A stretch of DNA of 64,000 bases, taken from positions 124,001 through 188,000 of the forward strand of contig NZ_JAKKFH010000032.1 of assembly GCF_022230925.1 (NCBI RefSeq), in the 5' to 3' direction. Both the position numbers and the translations under genes were made by a program. The stretch's first letter is position 1, and every line of letters begins with the position of its first letter. Positions 35,731-42,768 of this stretch are shown here, piece after piece. The notes under the pieces are model-generated. The model was given only the letters and a program-made list of their open reading frames with translations, searched no databases and was not told where the DNA came from. Source of the DNA: Micromonospora alfalfae. GTDB taxonomy: Bacteria > Actinomycetota > Actinomycetes > Mycobacteriales > Micromonosporaceae.

Positions 35731-37149
35731 TCAGGGCATCTGCACCCGGACCCCGGCGGAGAACACCCCACTGCGCAGCTCCAGCTGCTGGGGCGGGTCC
35801 CGCCCGTCCACCGTGAAGACCAGCGGCAGCACCATCCGGGTGCCCGACGCCATCGGGTCGGCGAAGACGTCCCGACCGAGGTTCGCCGTCCGGGTGGCCG
35901 CCTCGTCGGTGCTCACCCAGCGGCCGCCGGGCAGGTACGCCCGTTGCAGTTCGCTGTGCCAGGGCTGGTGGTCGCCGGTGACGTTGCGCACGCCGACGGT
36001 GGCCTCGCAGCGTCGCCCGTTGGCCGGCGCGGCACCGCCGCCGTCGGGCTTGCCCGCGGTGCCCGGTGCGCCACAGATCATCCGGTACACGGTGAACTCG
36101 AACGCCGACTCGCGCAGCGGCACGCCCAGCGACCCGGTGACCCCGGTGCCCATCCACGCGCCGCTGGTGGGCTGCTTCTGCGTGTCGATCGCCGAGACCT
36201 GCCGGGTCGCCGTCCAACCGGCGGTGCCGACCACTCCGGCCAGCACCACGACGGCGGCGCCCACCAACATCCAGACCGGCGGGGTACGCCGGCGTCGCAC
36301 CGGACTCGGGGCTGCCGGGCGGGGATAGACCGTCCCACGGCCACCCTCGGCGCCGCCGCCGGTGGAGAGCGCGGCAGCCGTCACCCGACGCCCGCGCCGA
36401 CGTCGCCACACCCACACCACCGCGGCGCTGATCAGCAGCAGGACCGCCAGTCCGGCGAGCAGCACCGGGTAGCGGCGCCACGGCGGCGCCTCGCTCACCT
36501 CGGCCGCCGGTGCCGCCGCCGCCTGCCAGGTGGCCGTGGCGCAGTCGTACGGCCGGCTGCCGTCACTGGTGAACGCGCAGGTCGGCGCGGTCAGCGGCCG
36601 GCCCGGCGCGGTCGCCGCGAGCGCGGTGCCCAGGGTGGTGGTGCTGTGCGCGGGCAGCCGCAACCGCCAGGTCACCTCGGTGGTCGATCCGCTGGCCGGG
36701 GTGGACCGGCCACCACCACTGATCGCGGTGGTCGTCGAGCCGGGCGGGAGTTCCTGTCGCACCGTGGTCTCCAGCGGCGAGTTGCTCACGTTGCGCACCT
36801 GGATCCGGTACCTCGGTGCCGGGCTGCTCTCCGTGGCGACCGCCACAGTGACCTGTTGCGGGGGCGCCGACGCCGGTGCCCGGGTCGGTGGTGCCATCGC
36901 CGGTGGCGCCGAGGGCGGGGTGGGCTCGGTCACCCGCGCGACCATCGCCACCGGCGGCCGGGTTCCCGCTGGTGGCGGGATGGCGGCCGGTGGTGGTGCG
37001 GCCGCCGTTGGTTGTGGCGTGGCGGCCGGTGGTCGTGGCGCGGCCGCCGCCTCCGGGGCCGCCGTCGGCAGGGCCGGCACGGCGGCGAGGATGCCGAGGC
37101 AGTGCACGAACACTGCGAGGGCTCTGTGGTGTCGTGTCGATGCAGGCAT
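35731..37149 (-). CDS. secreted/membrane Pro-rich protein with two membrane helices
   Basis: A 472-aa protein. An N-terminal signal peptide (ALAVFVHCLGILAAVPALPT) leads to a Pro/Ala-rich stretch (residues about 30-95), then an extracellular beta domain (YRIQVRNVSNSPLETTVRQ) ending near residue 210. Membrane helices lie near 228-248 (YPVLLAGLAVLLLISAAVVW) and 298-318, with a basic loop between. A second external beta domain closes the protein (ATVGVRNVTGDHQPWHSELQ). Two conserved-looking domains flank the membrane hairpin. Family not recognised. Confidence 0.65.
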   Translation of the reverse strand: MPASTRHHRALAVFVHCLGILAAVPALPTAAPEAAAAPRPPAATPQPTAAAPPPAAIPPPAGTRPPVAMVARVTEPTPPSAPPAMAPPTRAPASAPPQQVTVAVATESSPAPRYRIQVRNVSNSPLETTVRQELPPGSTTTAISGGGRSTPASGSTTEVTWRLRLPAHSTTTLGTALAATAPGRPLTAPTCAFTSDGSRPYDCATATWQAAAAPAAEVSEAPPWRRYPVLLAGLAVLLLISAAVVWVWRRRRGRRVTAAALSTGGGAEGGRGTVYPRPAAPSPVRRRRTPPVWMLVGAAVVVLAGVVGTAGWTATRQVSAIDTQKQPTSGAWMGTGVTGSLGVPLRESAFEFTVYRMICGAPGTAGKPDGGGAAPANGRRCEATVGVRNVTGDHQPWHSELQRAYLPGGRWVSTDEAATRTANLGRDVFADPMASGTRMVLPLVFTVDGRDPPQQLELRSGVFSAGVRVQMP

Positions 37150-37311
37150 ACGAACGAACCTCCGGAGCCGACGCTAGGGGCGAGTCGCCTCCGTGCGGGT
37201 ACGAAGTCGAGAAGTCCGCCCCGGTCACCTCCAGCTCCGATAGGGTGCCGCGGGCTGACGGGTTGAGCACACCCGACAGCCGGTCCTGGCCGGTCGGGGC
37301 ACCGGCGGCGC

Positions 37312-37317
37312 TAGATT
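37312..37317 (+). promoter_or_regulatory. probable -10 element for leaderless FAH-family mRNA
   Basis: TAGATT ends 6 bases before the GTG at 37324. There is no Shine-Dalgarno sequence, so translation probably begins at the transcript's first bases. Confidence 0.4.
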
Positions 37318-37323
37318 GGCCGG

Positions 37324-38127
37324 GTGCGTATCGCTCGTTTCGCCCATGCCAAGGGAATGTCGTTCGGTGCCGTCGAAGGCGAAGCGGAGGCCGGGCCGCA
37401 GGGCCTGACCATCGCCGAGATCGAGGGCCACCCGTTCGGCAATCTGTCCTTCAGTGGGGCCCGCTGGGCCCTCTCCGACGTTCGGCTGCTCTCCCCGATC
37501 CTGCCCAGCAAGGTCGTCTGTGTCGGCCGCAACTACGCCGACCACGCCGCCGAGCTCGGCAACGAGGTGCCCAAGGAGCCGCTGCTCTTCCTCAAGCCGT
37601 CCACCTCGGTGATCGGCCCCCGGGACGCCATCCGGCTGCCGATCTTCTCCAAGCAGGTCGAGCACGAGGCGGAGCTGGCCGTCGTGATCGGGGCGCCGGG
37701 TGCGCGCCGCGCCGACCGCGCCGCCGCCGAACGCGCCATCTTCGGCTACACCTGCGCCAACGACGTCACCGCTCGGGACCTCCAGCGTTCGGACGGGCAG
37801 TGGACCCGGGCCAAGGGCTTCGACTCGTTCTGCCCGATCGGCCCGTGGATCACCACCGGTCTGGACGTCTCCGATCTGGAGATCCGGTGTGAGGTGGGTC
37901 GCAACCCGGAGGAGATGGAGGTACGCCAGCTTGGCCGGACGAAGGACATGGTCTTCGACGTGGTGGGTCTGGTGTCGTACATCTCGCACGTGATGACTCT
38001 GCTGCCCGGCGACGTCGTTCTCACCGGCACCCCAGCCGGGGTTAGCCCGCTTGTCGAGGGGGATACGGTCACCGTGCGGATCGACGGCATCGGTGAGCTC
38101 ACCAACCCGGTGGTACCCGTCGCCTGA
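37324..38127 (+). CDS. fumarylacetoacetate hydrolase-family enzyme
   Basis: A 267-aa enzyme. The FAH core has VGRNYADHAAELG (start of the domain), FLKPSTSVIGPRD, the metal-binding VEHEAELAVVIG, TCANDVTARDLQ, KGFDSFCPIGPWI and VLTGTPAGVSPL. These enzymes hydrolyse or decarboxylate acylpyruvates and oxaloacetate-like acids. The exact substrate is unknown; M. tuberculosis Rv2993c, at the same position, is of this family. In M. tuberculosis gltS (GluRS) follows next; here tRNA genes follow instead. Confidence 0.9.
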   Translation: MRIARFAHAKGMSFGAVEGEAEAGPQGLTIAEIEGHPFGNLSFSGARWALSDVRLLSPILPSKVVCVGRNYADHAAELGNEVPKEPLLFLKPSTSVIGPRDAIRLPIFSKQVEHEAELAVVIGAPGARRADRAAAERAIFGYTCANDVTARDLQRSDGQWTRAKGFDSFCPIGPWITTGLDVSDLEIRCEVGRNPEEMEVRQLGRTKDMVFDVVGLVSYISHVMTLLPGDVVLTGTPAGVSPLVEGDTVTVRIDGIGELTNPVVPVA

Positions 38128-38180
38128 TCCGTCTGATGCCCCTGTTTCCGCAGCTCACGGGTGGTTCGGGGGGATCGGAT

Positions 38181-38209
38181 TTGGCCTGCCGGCACCGGGA
38201 GGGTAAAGT
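38181..38209 (+). promoter_or_regulatory. promoter of the tRNA-Gln gene
   Basis: TTGGCC (38181-38186), 17-base spacer, TAAAGT (38204-38209). The start of transcription would be near 38216, about 20 bases before the mature tRNA. Confidence 0.5.
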
Positions 38210-38235
38210 TCACTCCCGGCGCCGCAAGGGGCCAA

Positions 38236-38307
38236 TGGGGTATGGGGTAATTGGCAGCCCGACTGATTCTGGTTCAGTTAGTCTAGGTTCGAGTCCTGGT
38301 ACCCCAG
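38236..38307 (+). tRNA. tRNA-Gln (anticodon CTG)
   Basis: Acceptor arms TGGGGTA and TACCCCA pair over seven bases. The anticodon stem ACTGA/TCAGT encloses loop TTCTGGT with anticodon CTG, and the T-arm reads around GGTTCGAGTCC. The CCA end is not fully encoded. A short GC hairpin follows at 38361-38383 (tccgccc...gggcgga). Confidence 0.95.
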
Positions 38308-38441
38308 CGCTGCTGGAATTCGCGAGAATTTCCAGACGCTGGATTCTGACGGAGTTCGACTCCGCCCCTTCGGGGGCGGAGGGTGGTCTTCGGTAGAGTG
38401 CAGCTCCTCCACCGCTGAGGTGGGGGAGCGAAAGTTGTTCT

Positions 38442-38514
38442 GGCCCCGTCGTCTAGTGGCCCAGGACGCCGCCCTCTCAAGGCGGTAGCGCCGGTTCGAA
38501 TCCGGTCGGGGCTA
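38442..38514 (+). tRNA. tRNA-Glu (anticodon CTC), copy 1
   Basis: Acceptor GGCCCCG pairs with CGGGGCT (first pair G-U). Anticodon stem CCGCC/GGCGG encloses CTCTCAA, anticodon CTC. T-arm contains GGTTCGAATCC. TAGAGT at 38394-38399 may be its -10. A hairpin terminator follows. Identical to the copy at 38688. Confidence 0.95.
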
Positions 38515-38522
38515 CAGCGTGC

Positions 38523-38555
38523 ACAGCCCGTCTCACCTCGTGAGGCGGGCTGTTT
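38523..38555 (+). terminator. intrinsic terminator after tRNA-Glu copy 1
   Basis: acagcccgtctca and tgaggcgggctgt pair over 13 bases (one G-T) around a 5-base loop and are followed by TT. Confidence 0.7.
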
Positions 38556-38687
38556 CGTGTCCGCGGCCGGGCCCGTTCCGGCCTCCGTCGGGCCCTCGGG
38601 TGACAGCGCACCCCGCGCTCGTGCCCGGGTGCGGTGCCGCTAGACTACATTCGCACCGCCCGCGAGGGTGGTGAACGGAAAAGTTCT

Positions 38688-38760
38688 GGCCCCGTCGTCT
38701 AGTGGCCCAGGACGCCGCCCTCTCAAGGCGGTAGCGCCGGTTCGAATCCGGTCGGGGCTA
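38688..38760 (+). tRNA. tRNA-Glu (anticodon CTC), copy 2
   Basis: All 73 bases are identical to the copy at 38442, as are the few bases just upstream (gttct). It has its own candidate -10, TAGACT (38641-38646), and its own terminator, so the two copies appear to be separate transcripts. Confidence 0.95.
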
Positions 38761-38765
38761 CAACC

Positions 38766-38798
38766 AAAGGCTCGTCACGCAAAGCGTGACGAGCCTTT
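38766..38798 (+). terminator. intrinsic terminator after tRNA-Glu copy 2
   Basis: Perfect 15-base arms aaaggctcgtcacgc and gcgtgacgagccttt around aaa, 5 bases after the tRNA. Confidence 0.75.
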
Positions 38799-38818
38799 CC
38801 CACATCCACCCACCGCAG

Positions 38819-38955
38819 CCTCCCTCCCTCCCCCTCCCCCCTCCCCCCTCCCGGCGTTGATCATGAAGTTATTGCCATGACACGCCGGAGTGGGTGGCAA
38901 TAACTTCATGATCAACGGGGAGAGGGTGGGAGGGGGAGGGTGGGGGTGGGGGGGT
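38819..38955. repeat. C-tract / inverted repeat / G-tract element, family A, copy 3
   Basis: A CCCTCC tract (38819-38852) leads to the left arm at 38855-38876 (begins cgttgatcatgaagtt). After a 19-base spacer the right arm at 38896-38917 (ends cttcatgatcaacg) is its perfect 22-base complement, followed by a GGGAGG/GGGTGG tract to about 38955. The arm core tgatcatg.agtt is shared with copies at 34704 and 54368. It lies between the tRNA terminator and the 3' end of the IclR gene. Confidence 0.85.
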
Positions 38956-38966
38956 TAGGGGTGGGG

Positions 38967-39665
38967 TTAGAGGCCGGATAGGCGTTGGCCGGCTCTTACC
39001 ACTGCCATGGCGTGGCGTTCGCCGGGGCGGCGGCCCAGGCGCTCGATCGGGCCGGAGATGCTGACCGAGGCGATGACCCGGCCGGTACGGTCGCGGATCG
39101 GGGCGGAGACGCTCGCCACACCGGCCTCCCGCTCGGCGACGCTCTGCGCCCAGCCGCGACGGCGTACCTCGGCGAGGGTGCGGCCGGTGAACTTGCTGCG
39201 CGGCAGCAGCGGCATCACCGCCTCCGGCGGCTCCCAGGCGAGCAGGATCTGGGCCGCGGAGCCGGCCGTCATCGGCAGCACCGAGCCGACCGGAACGGTG
39301 TCCCGTAGACCGCTGGCGCGTTCCGCCGCCGCCACGCAGATCCGCTCGTCGGCGCGGCGCAGATAGAGCTGCGCGCTCTCGCCTGTGGCGTCGCGCAGCG
39401 CGGCCAGCAGCGGCTCGGCGGCGGTCAGCAGAACGTCCGGCGCGGCGTTGGCCAACTCGCCCAGGCGGGGGCCGGGCCGCCATCTGCCCTGGGTGTCACG
39501 CACCAGCATTCGGTGGATCTCCAGGGCCTGGGCCAGGCGATGTGCCGTGGCCCGGGGCAGCTTCGTGCGTTCGACGAGTTCGGCAAGGCTGGCGCCGTCG
39601 ACGCAGGCGGCCAGGATGACCACCGCCTTGTCGAGAACGCCGACACCGCTCATACTGTGTCCCAC
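38967..39665 (-). CDS. IclR-family regulator of leucine biosynthesis (NdgR/LtbR type)
   Basis: A 232-aa regulator. An N-terminal winged helix (GVGVLDKAVVILAA...LPRATAHRLAQALEIHRML) is followed by the IclR effector-binding domain (SAQLYLRRADERICVAA, GSAAQILLAW, VSAPIRDRTGRVIASVSISG). Start at the GTG at 39665, with GGAGGT 12 bases upstream; an ATG at 39653 is possible. It is divergent from leuCD with only 37 bp between, the same arrangement as LtbR in corynebacteria and NdgR in streptomycetes, which control leu genes. A candidate operator lies in the gap. Confidence 0.9.
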   Translation of the reverse strand: MGHSMSGVGVLDKAVVILAACVDGASLAELVERTKLPRATAHRLAQALEIHRMLVRDTQGRWRPGPRLGELANAAPDVLLTAAEPLLAALRDATGESAQLYLRRADERICVAAAERASGLRDTVPVGSVLPMTAGSAAQILLAWEPPEAVMPLLPRSKFTGRTLAEVRRRGWAQSVAEREAGVASVSAPIRDRTGRVIASVSISGPIERLGRRPGERHAMAVVRAGQRLSGL

Positions 39666-39680
39666 AAGCCGAAACTTACC

Positions 39681-39695
39681 TCCCAGAATTTAGGA
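39681..39695. promoter_or_regulatory. candidate operator between the IclR gene and leuC
   Basis: TCCCAGAATTTAGGA, a partly symmetric sequence, in the 37-bp divergent gap. It overlaps the ribosome-binding regions of both genes. It matches TCCCACAATTTGGA at leuB in 12 of 14 positions, and resembles the cimA site. Confidence 0.5.
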
Positions 39696-39702
39696 TGTCC
39701 AG

Positions 39703-41148
39703 ATGGTGGGAGTCACTCCTGAGCCGAGGACCCTGGCCGAGAAGGTCTGGGACGCGCACGTCGTACGGTCCGCCGCCGGTGAGCCGGACCTGCTCTTCAT
39801 CGACCTGCACCTGCTGCACGAGGTGACCAGCCCGCAGGCCTTCGACGGGCTGCGGCTCGCCGGACGCCGGGTGCGTCGTACCGACCTGACCCTCGCGACC
39901 GAGGACCACAACACCCCTACCGGGTACGCCGACCCGGCGTTCCGCCTCCGCCGTGGTGACCTGCTCACCATCGCGGACCCCACGTCGCGTACGCAGATCG
40001 AGACGTTGCGCCGCAACTGCGCCGAGTTCGGGGTGCGACTGCACCCGCTCGGCGACGACAACCAGGGCATCGTGCACGTGATCGGCCCGCAGCTCGGCCT
40101 CACCCAGCCGGGTCTGACGATCGTCTGTGGCGATTCGCACACCGCCACCCACGGCGCCTTCGGCGCGCTCGCCTTCGGCATCGGCACCAGCGAGGTGGAG
40201 CACGTCCTGGCCACCCAGACGCTGCCGCAGAGCCGGCCGAAGACGATGGCGGTGAACGTCACCGGTCGCCTCGCGCCCGGCGTGACCGCCAAGGACCTGG
40301 TGCTCGCGCTGATCACGCAGGTCGGCACCGGTGGAGGTCGCGGGCACATCGTCGAGTACCGCGGCGAGGCGATCCGCGCCCTCTCCATGGAGGGGCGGAT
40401 GACCATCGCCAACATGTCCATCGAGTGGGGTGCCAAGGCCGGCATGATCGCGCCGGACGAGACCACCTTCGCGTACCTCAAGGGTCGACCCAACGCGCCG
40501 CAGGGCGCGGACTGGGACGCGGCGGTGGCGTGGTGGCGGACGCTGCCCACCGACGAGGGCGCGCGCTTCGACGCCGAGGTGACCCTGGACGCCAGCCAGA
40601 TCACCCCCTTCGTCACCTGGGGCACCAACCCCGGGCAGGGTGCGCCGCTGAGCGCCCCGGTGCCGGACCCTGAGGAGTTCACCACCGACTCGGAGCGCAC
40701 GGCCGCCCGCCGGGCCCTGGAGTACATGGACCTGCGCCCCGGCACCCCGCTGCGGGAGCTGCCCATCGACGTCGTCTTCGTGGGGTCCTGCACCAACGGT
40801 CGCCTGGAGGACCTGCGGGCCGCCGCTGACGTGCTGCGTGGGCACCGGGTCGCCGACGGCGTCCGGATGCTCGTGGTGCCCGGCTCCGCCGCCGTGCGCG
40901 AGGCCGCCGAGGCCGAGGGTCTGGACAAGGTCTTCGCCGATGCCGGGGCCGAGTGGCGGTTCGCCGGCTGCTCCATGTGTCTGGGGATGAACCCCGACAC
41001 GCTGAAGCCGGGCGAGCGCTCCGCCTCCACCTCGAACCGCAACTTCGAGGGCCGTCAGGGCCGGGGTGGGCGTACCCACCTGGTCTCCCCGCCGGTGGCC
41101 GCCGCCACCGCAGTGGCCGGCCGGCTGGCCGCCCCCGCCGACCTGTAG
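39703..41148 (+). CDS. leuC: 3-isopropylmalate dehydratase large subunit
   Basis: A 481-aa aconitase-family subunit that with LeuD isomerises 2-isopropylmalate to 3-isopropylmalate. It starts near TLAEKVWDAHVVRSA and shows DLHLLHEVTSPQAFDGL, GDSHTATHGAFGALAFGIG, and three cluster cysteines in VGSCTNGRLEDL and GCSMCLGMNPD. leuD follows after 14 bp in the same operon. No LeuA gene is in the window. The first codon is taken as the ATG at 39703; a GTG follows at once. Confidence 0.97.
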   Translation: MVGVTPEPRTLAEKVWDAHVVRSAAGEPDLLFIDLHLLHEVTSPQAFDGLRLAGRRVRRTDLTLATEDHNTPTGYADPAFRLRRGDLLTIADPTSRTQIETLRRNCAEFGVRLHPLGDDNQGIVHVIGPQLGLTQPGLTIVCGDSHTATHGAFGALAFGIGTSEVEHVLATQTLPQSRPKTMAVNVTGRLAPGVTAKDLVLALITQVGTGGGRGHIVEYRGEAIRALSMEGRMTIANMSIEWGAKAGMIAPDETTFAYLKGRPNAPQGADWDAAVAWWRTLPTDEGARFDAEVTLDASQITPFVTWGTNPGQGAPLSAPVPDPEEFTTDSERTAARRALEYMDLRPGTPLRELPIDVVFVGSCTNGRLEDLRAAADVLRGHRVADGVRMLVVPGSAAVREAAEAEGLDKVFADAGAEWRFAGCSMCLGMNPDTLKPGERSASTSNRNFEGRQGRGGRTHLVSPPVAAATAVAGRLAAPADL

Positions 41149-41162
41149 AAGGGACCGACGAG

Positions 41163-41750
41163 ATGGACAAGTTCACCACCCACACCGGCACCGCCGTGCC
41201 GCTGCGCCGGTCCAACGTGGACACCGATCAGATCATCCCCGCCGTGTACCTCAAGCGGGTGACCCGGACGGGCTTTGCCGACGGGCTGTTCAGCGCCTGG
41301 CGGGAAGATCCGACATTCGTGCTCAACGATGAAAACTATTCCGGGGCGTCGATCCTCATCGCCGGCCCGGAGTTCGGCACCGGCTCATCCCGGGAGCACG
41401 CCGTCTGGGCGCTACGGGACTGGGGCTTCCGTGCCGTGGTGGCCCCGCGCTTCGGTGACATCTTCCGCGGCAACGCCCTCAAGGAAGGTCTGTTGCCGGT
41501 CGAGTTGGAATTGAAAGCCGTCGAAGAGTTGTGGGACCTGGTCGAGGCGGATCCCACCACTGCGGTGACAGTCGACCTGACCGCCCGCCAGCTCCGGGCG
41601 GGGGACGCGAGCTGGTCATTCCCGCTGGACGACTTCAGCCGTTGGCGGCTCCTGGAAGGCCTCGACGACATTGGACTCACCCTCCGCCACGCCGCCGACA
41701 TCGACTCCTACGAGGCGCGCCGACTGCCGTTCCTGCCCTCCGTGGCATAG
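41163..41750 (+). CDS. leuD: 3-isopropylmalate dehydratase small subunit
   Basis: A 195-aa partner of LeuC providing the swivelling substrate-recognition domain. It opens MDKFTTHTGTAVPLRRSNVD with TDQIIPAVYLKR, and has GPEFGTGSSREHAVWALRDWG and PRFGDIFRGNALKEGLLPV. The GAAGGGA site lies 8 bases before the ATG. A hairpin follows. Confidence 0.97.
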   Translation: MDKFTTHTGTAVPLRRSNVDTDQIIPAVYLKRVTRTGFADGLFSAWREDPTFVLNDENYSGASILIAGPEFGTGSSREHAVWALRDWGFRAVVAPRFGDIFRGNALKEGLLPVELELKAVEELWDLVEADPTTAVTVDLTARQLRAGDASWSFPLDDFSRWRLLEGLDDIGLTLRHAADIDSYEARRLPFLPSVA

Positions 41751-41775
41751 CCGTTAGGCCGCTCGCACAGCGGAT

Positions 41776-41808
41776 TTCACCCCCATCGGTCCAACCGGTG
41801 GGGGTGAA
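41776..41808 (+). terminator. intrinsic-type hairpin after leuD
   Basis: ttcacccccatcggt and accggtgggggtgaa pair over 15 bases (one G-T) with a 3-base loop, 26 bases after the leuD stop. A T-tract (ttttttct) lies some 20 bases further on. Confidence 0.65.
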
Positions 41809-41844
41809 TCCGTTACGACACAAGGGCTTTTTTCTACCGAATGT

Positions 41845-41873
41845 TTGTGTCCCGGCAGCACAGGGCATACCGT
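41845..41873 (+). promoter_or_regulatory. hupB promoter
   Basis: TTGTGT (41845-41850), 17-base spacer, TACCGT (41868-41873). Transcription would begin near 41880, about 43 bases before the HU start codon. Confidence 0.55.
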
Positions 41874-41922
41874 GCGCGCAGAATGGCTCGCGACGAGTCA
41901 GTTGCACAATCGGGAGGAAGTC

Positions 41923-42606
41923 GTGAACAAGGCCGAGCTCATCGAGGCGCTCGCCGTTCGCCTGGGGGACCGGAAGATGGCGACGGCCGCGCTCGACGCG
42001 GTCCTCACCGAGGTCCAGGCGGCGGTCACCAAGGGCGAGAAGGTGGCGATCACCGGATTCGGAGCGTTCGAAAAGCGTGTGCGTGGCGCGCGAACAGCGC
42101 GCAACCCGCGTACCGGCGAGGCGGTGAAGGTCAAGAAGACGTCAGTCCCGACCTTCCGCCCCGGCGCCGGGTTCAAGGAGATGGTGGCCAGCGGCAAGGT
42201 GCCGAAGGCCACGGTGGCGACGAAGAAGACCGCCACCAGCACCGCCACGGCCAAGGCGGCGGGCACCAAGGCGACCGGCACCAAGGCGGCCACCGCCAAG
42301 GCGGCGGGCACCAAGGCGGCCACTGCCAAGGCGGCCAGCAAGAAGACCGCCCCGGCCAAGGCGAGCAAGACCACCACGGCGACCAAGACGGCCGCCAGCA
42401 AGAAGACCGCCCCGGCCAAGGCGAGCAAGACCACCACGGCGACCAAGACGGCTGCCAGCAAGAAGACCACCGCGGCGAAGAAGACCACCGCCGCGACCCG
42501 GTCGACCGCGGCGAAGAAGACCACCGCGGCGGCGAGCAAGAGCACGGCGGCCAAGAAGGCGCCGGCGAAGAAGGCTCCGGCCAAGAAGGCGGCCAGCAAG
42601 CGCTGA
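41923..42606 (+). CDS. hupB: HU nucleoid protein with lysine/alanine-rich tail
   Basis: A 227-aa DNA-binding protein. Residues 1-92 are a standard HU fold (NKAELIEALAVRLGDRKMAT, GFGAFEKRVRGARTARNPRTG). The next 130 residues are a tail of KKTA, KAAG and TTTATK repeats, basic and unstructured, like mycobacterial HupB, resembling the histone H1 tail. GTG at 41923 with GGGAGGA. A 60-bp in-tail duplication is present (42334). In M. tuberculosis hupB lies beside leuD and mutT1, as here. Confidence 0.96.
   Translation: MNKAELIEALAVRLGDRKMATAALDAVLTEVQAAVTKGEKVAITGFGAFEKRVRGARTARNPRTGEAVKVKKTSVPTFRPGAGFKEMVASGKVPKATVATKKTATSTATAKAAGTKATGTKAATAKAAGTKAATAKAASKKTAPAKASKTTTATKTAASKKTAPAKASKTTTATKTAASKKTTAAKKTTAATRSTAAKKTTAAASKSTAAKKAPAKKAPAKKAASKR
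42334..42453 (+). repeat. 60-bp tandem duplication inside the HU tail
   Basis: Bases 42334-42393 and 42394-42453 are identical except for the last position (c or t). Each copy adds 20 residues of the repetitive tail, including two AKASKTTTATKTAASKK segments. A third copy starts but diverges after 15 bases. Confidence 0.9.
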
Positions 42607-42768
42607 CCGACCCGAACCGCAAGGGCGTCCACCAGTGGGTGGGCGCCCTTGCGGCGTACCGGGACGGCTCTTCGGCGTACGGGGACCGTTGACCGGGTTG
42701 GCTCGCTCGCGCAGAATCGCCGTGCCGGCCACCCCTGGGCCGGCCCGTCGACGGGAAATGGGGCGCCG

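Noticed and set aside
42649..42768. Upstream start for the EEP membrane protein
   Set aside because: The extra 40 residues are low-complexity and Arg-rich with no ribosome-binding site; the first helix begins just after 42769.
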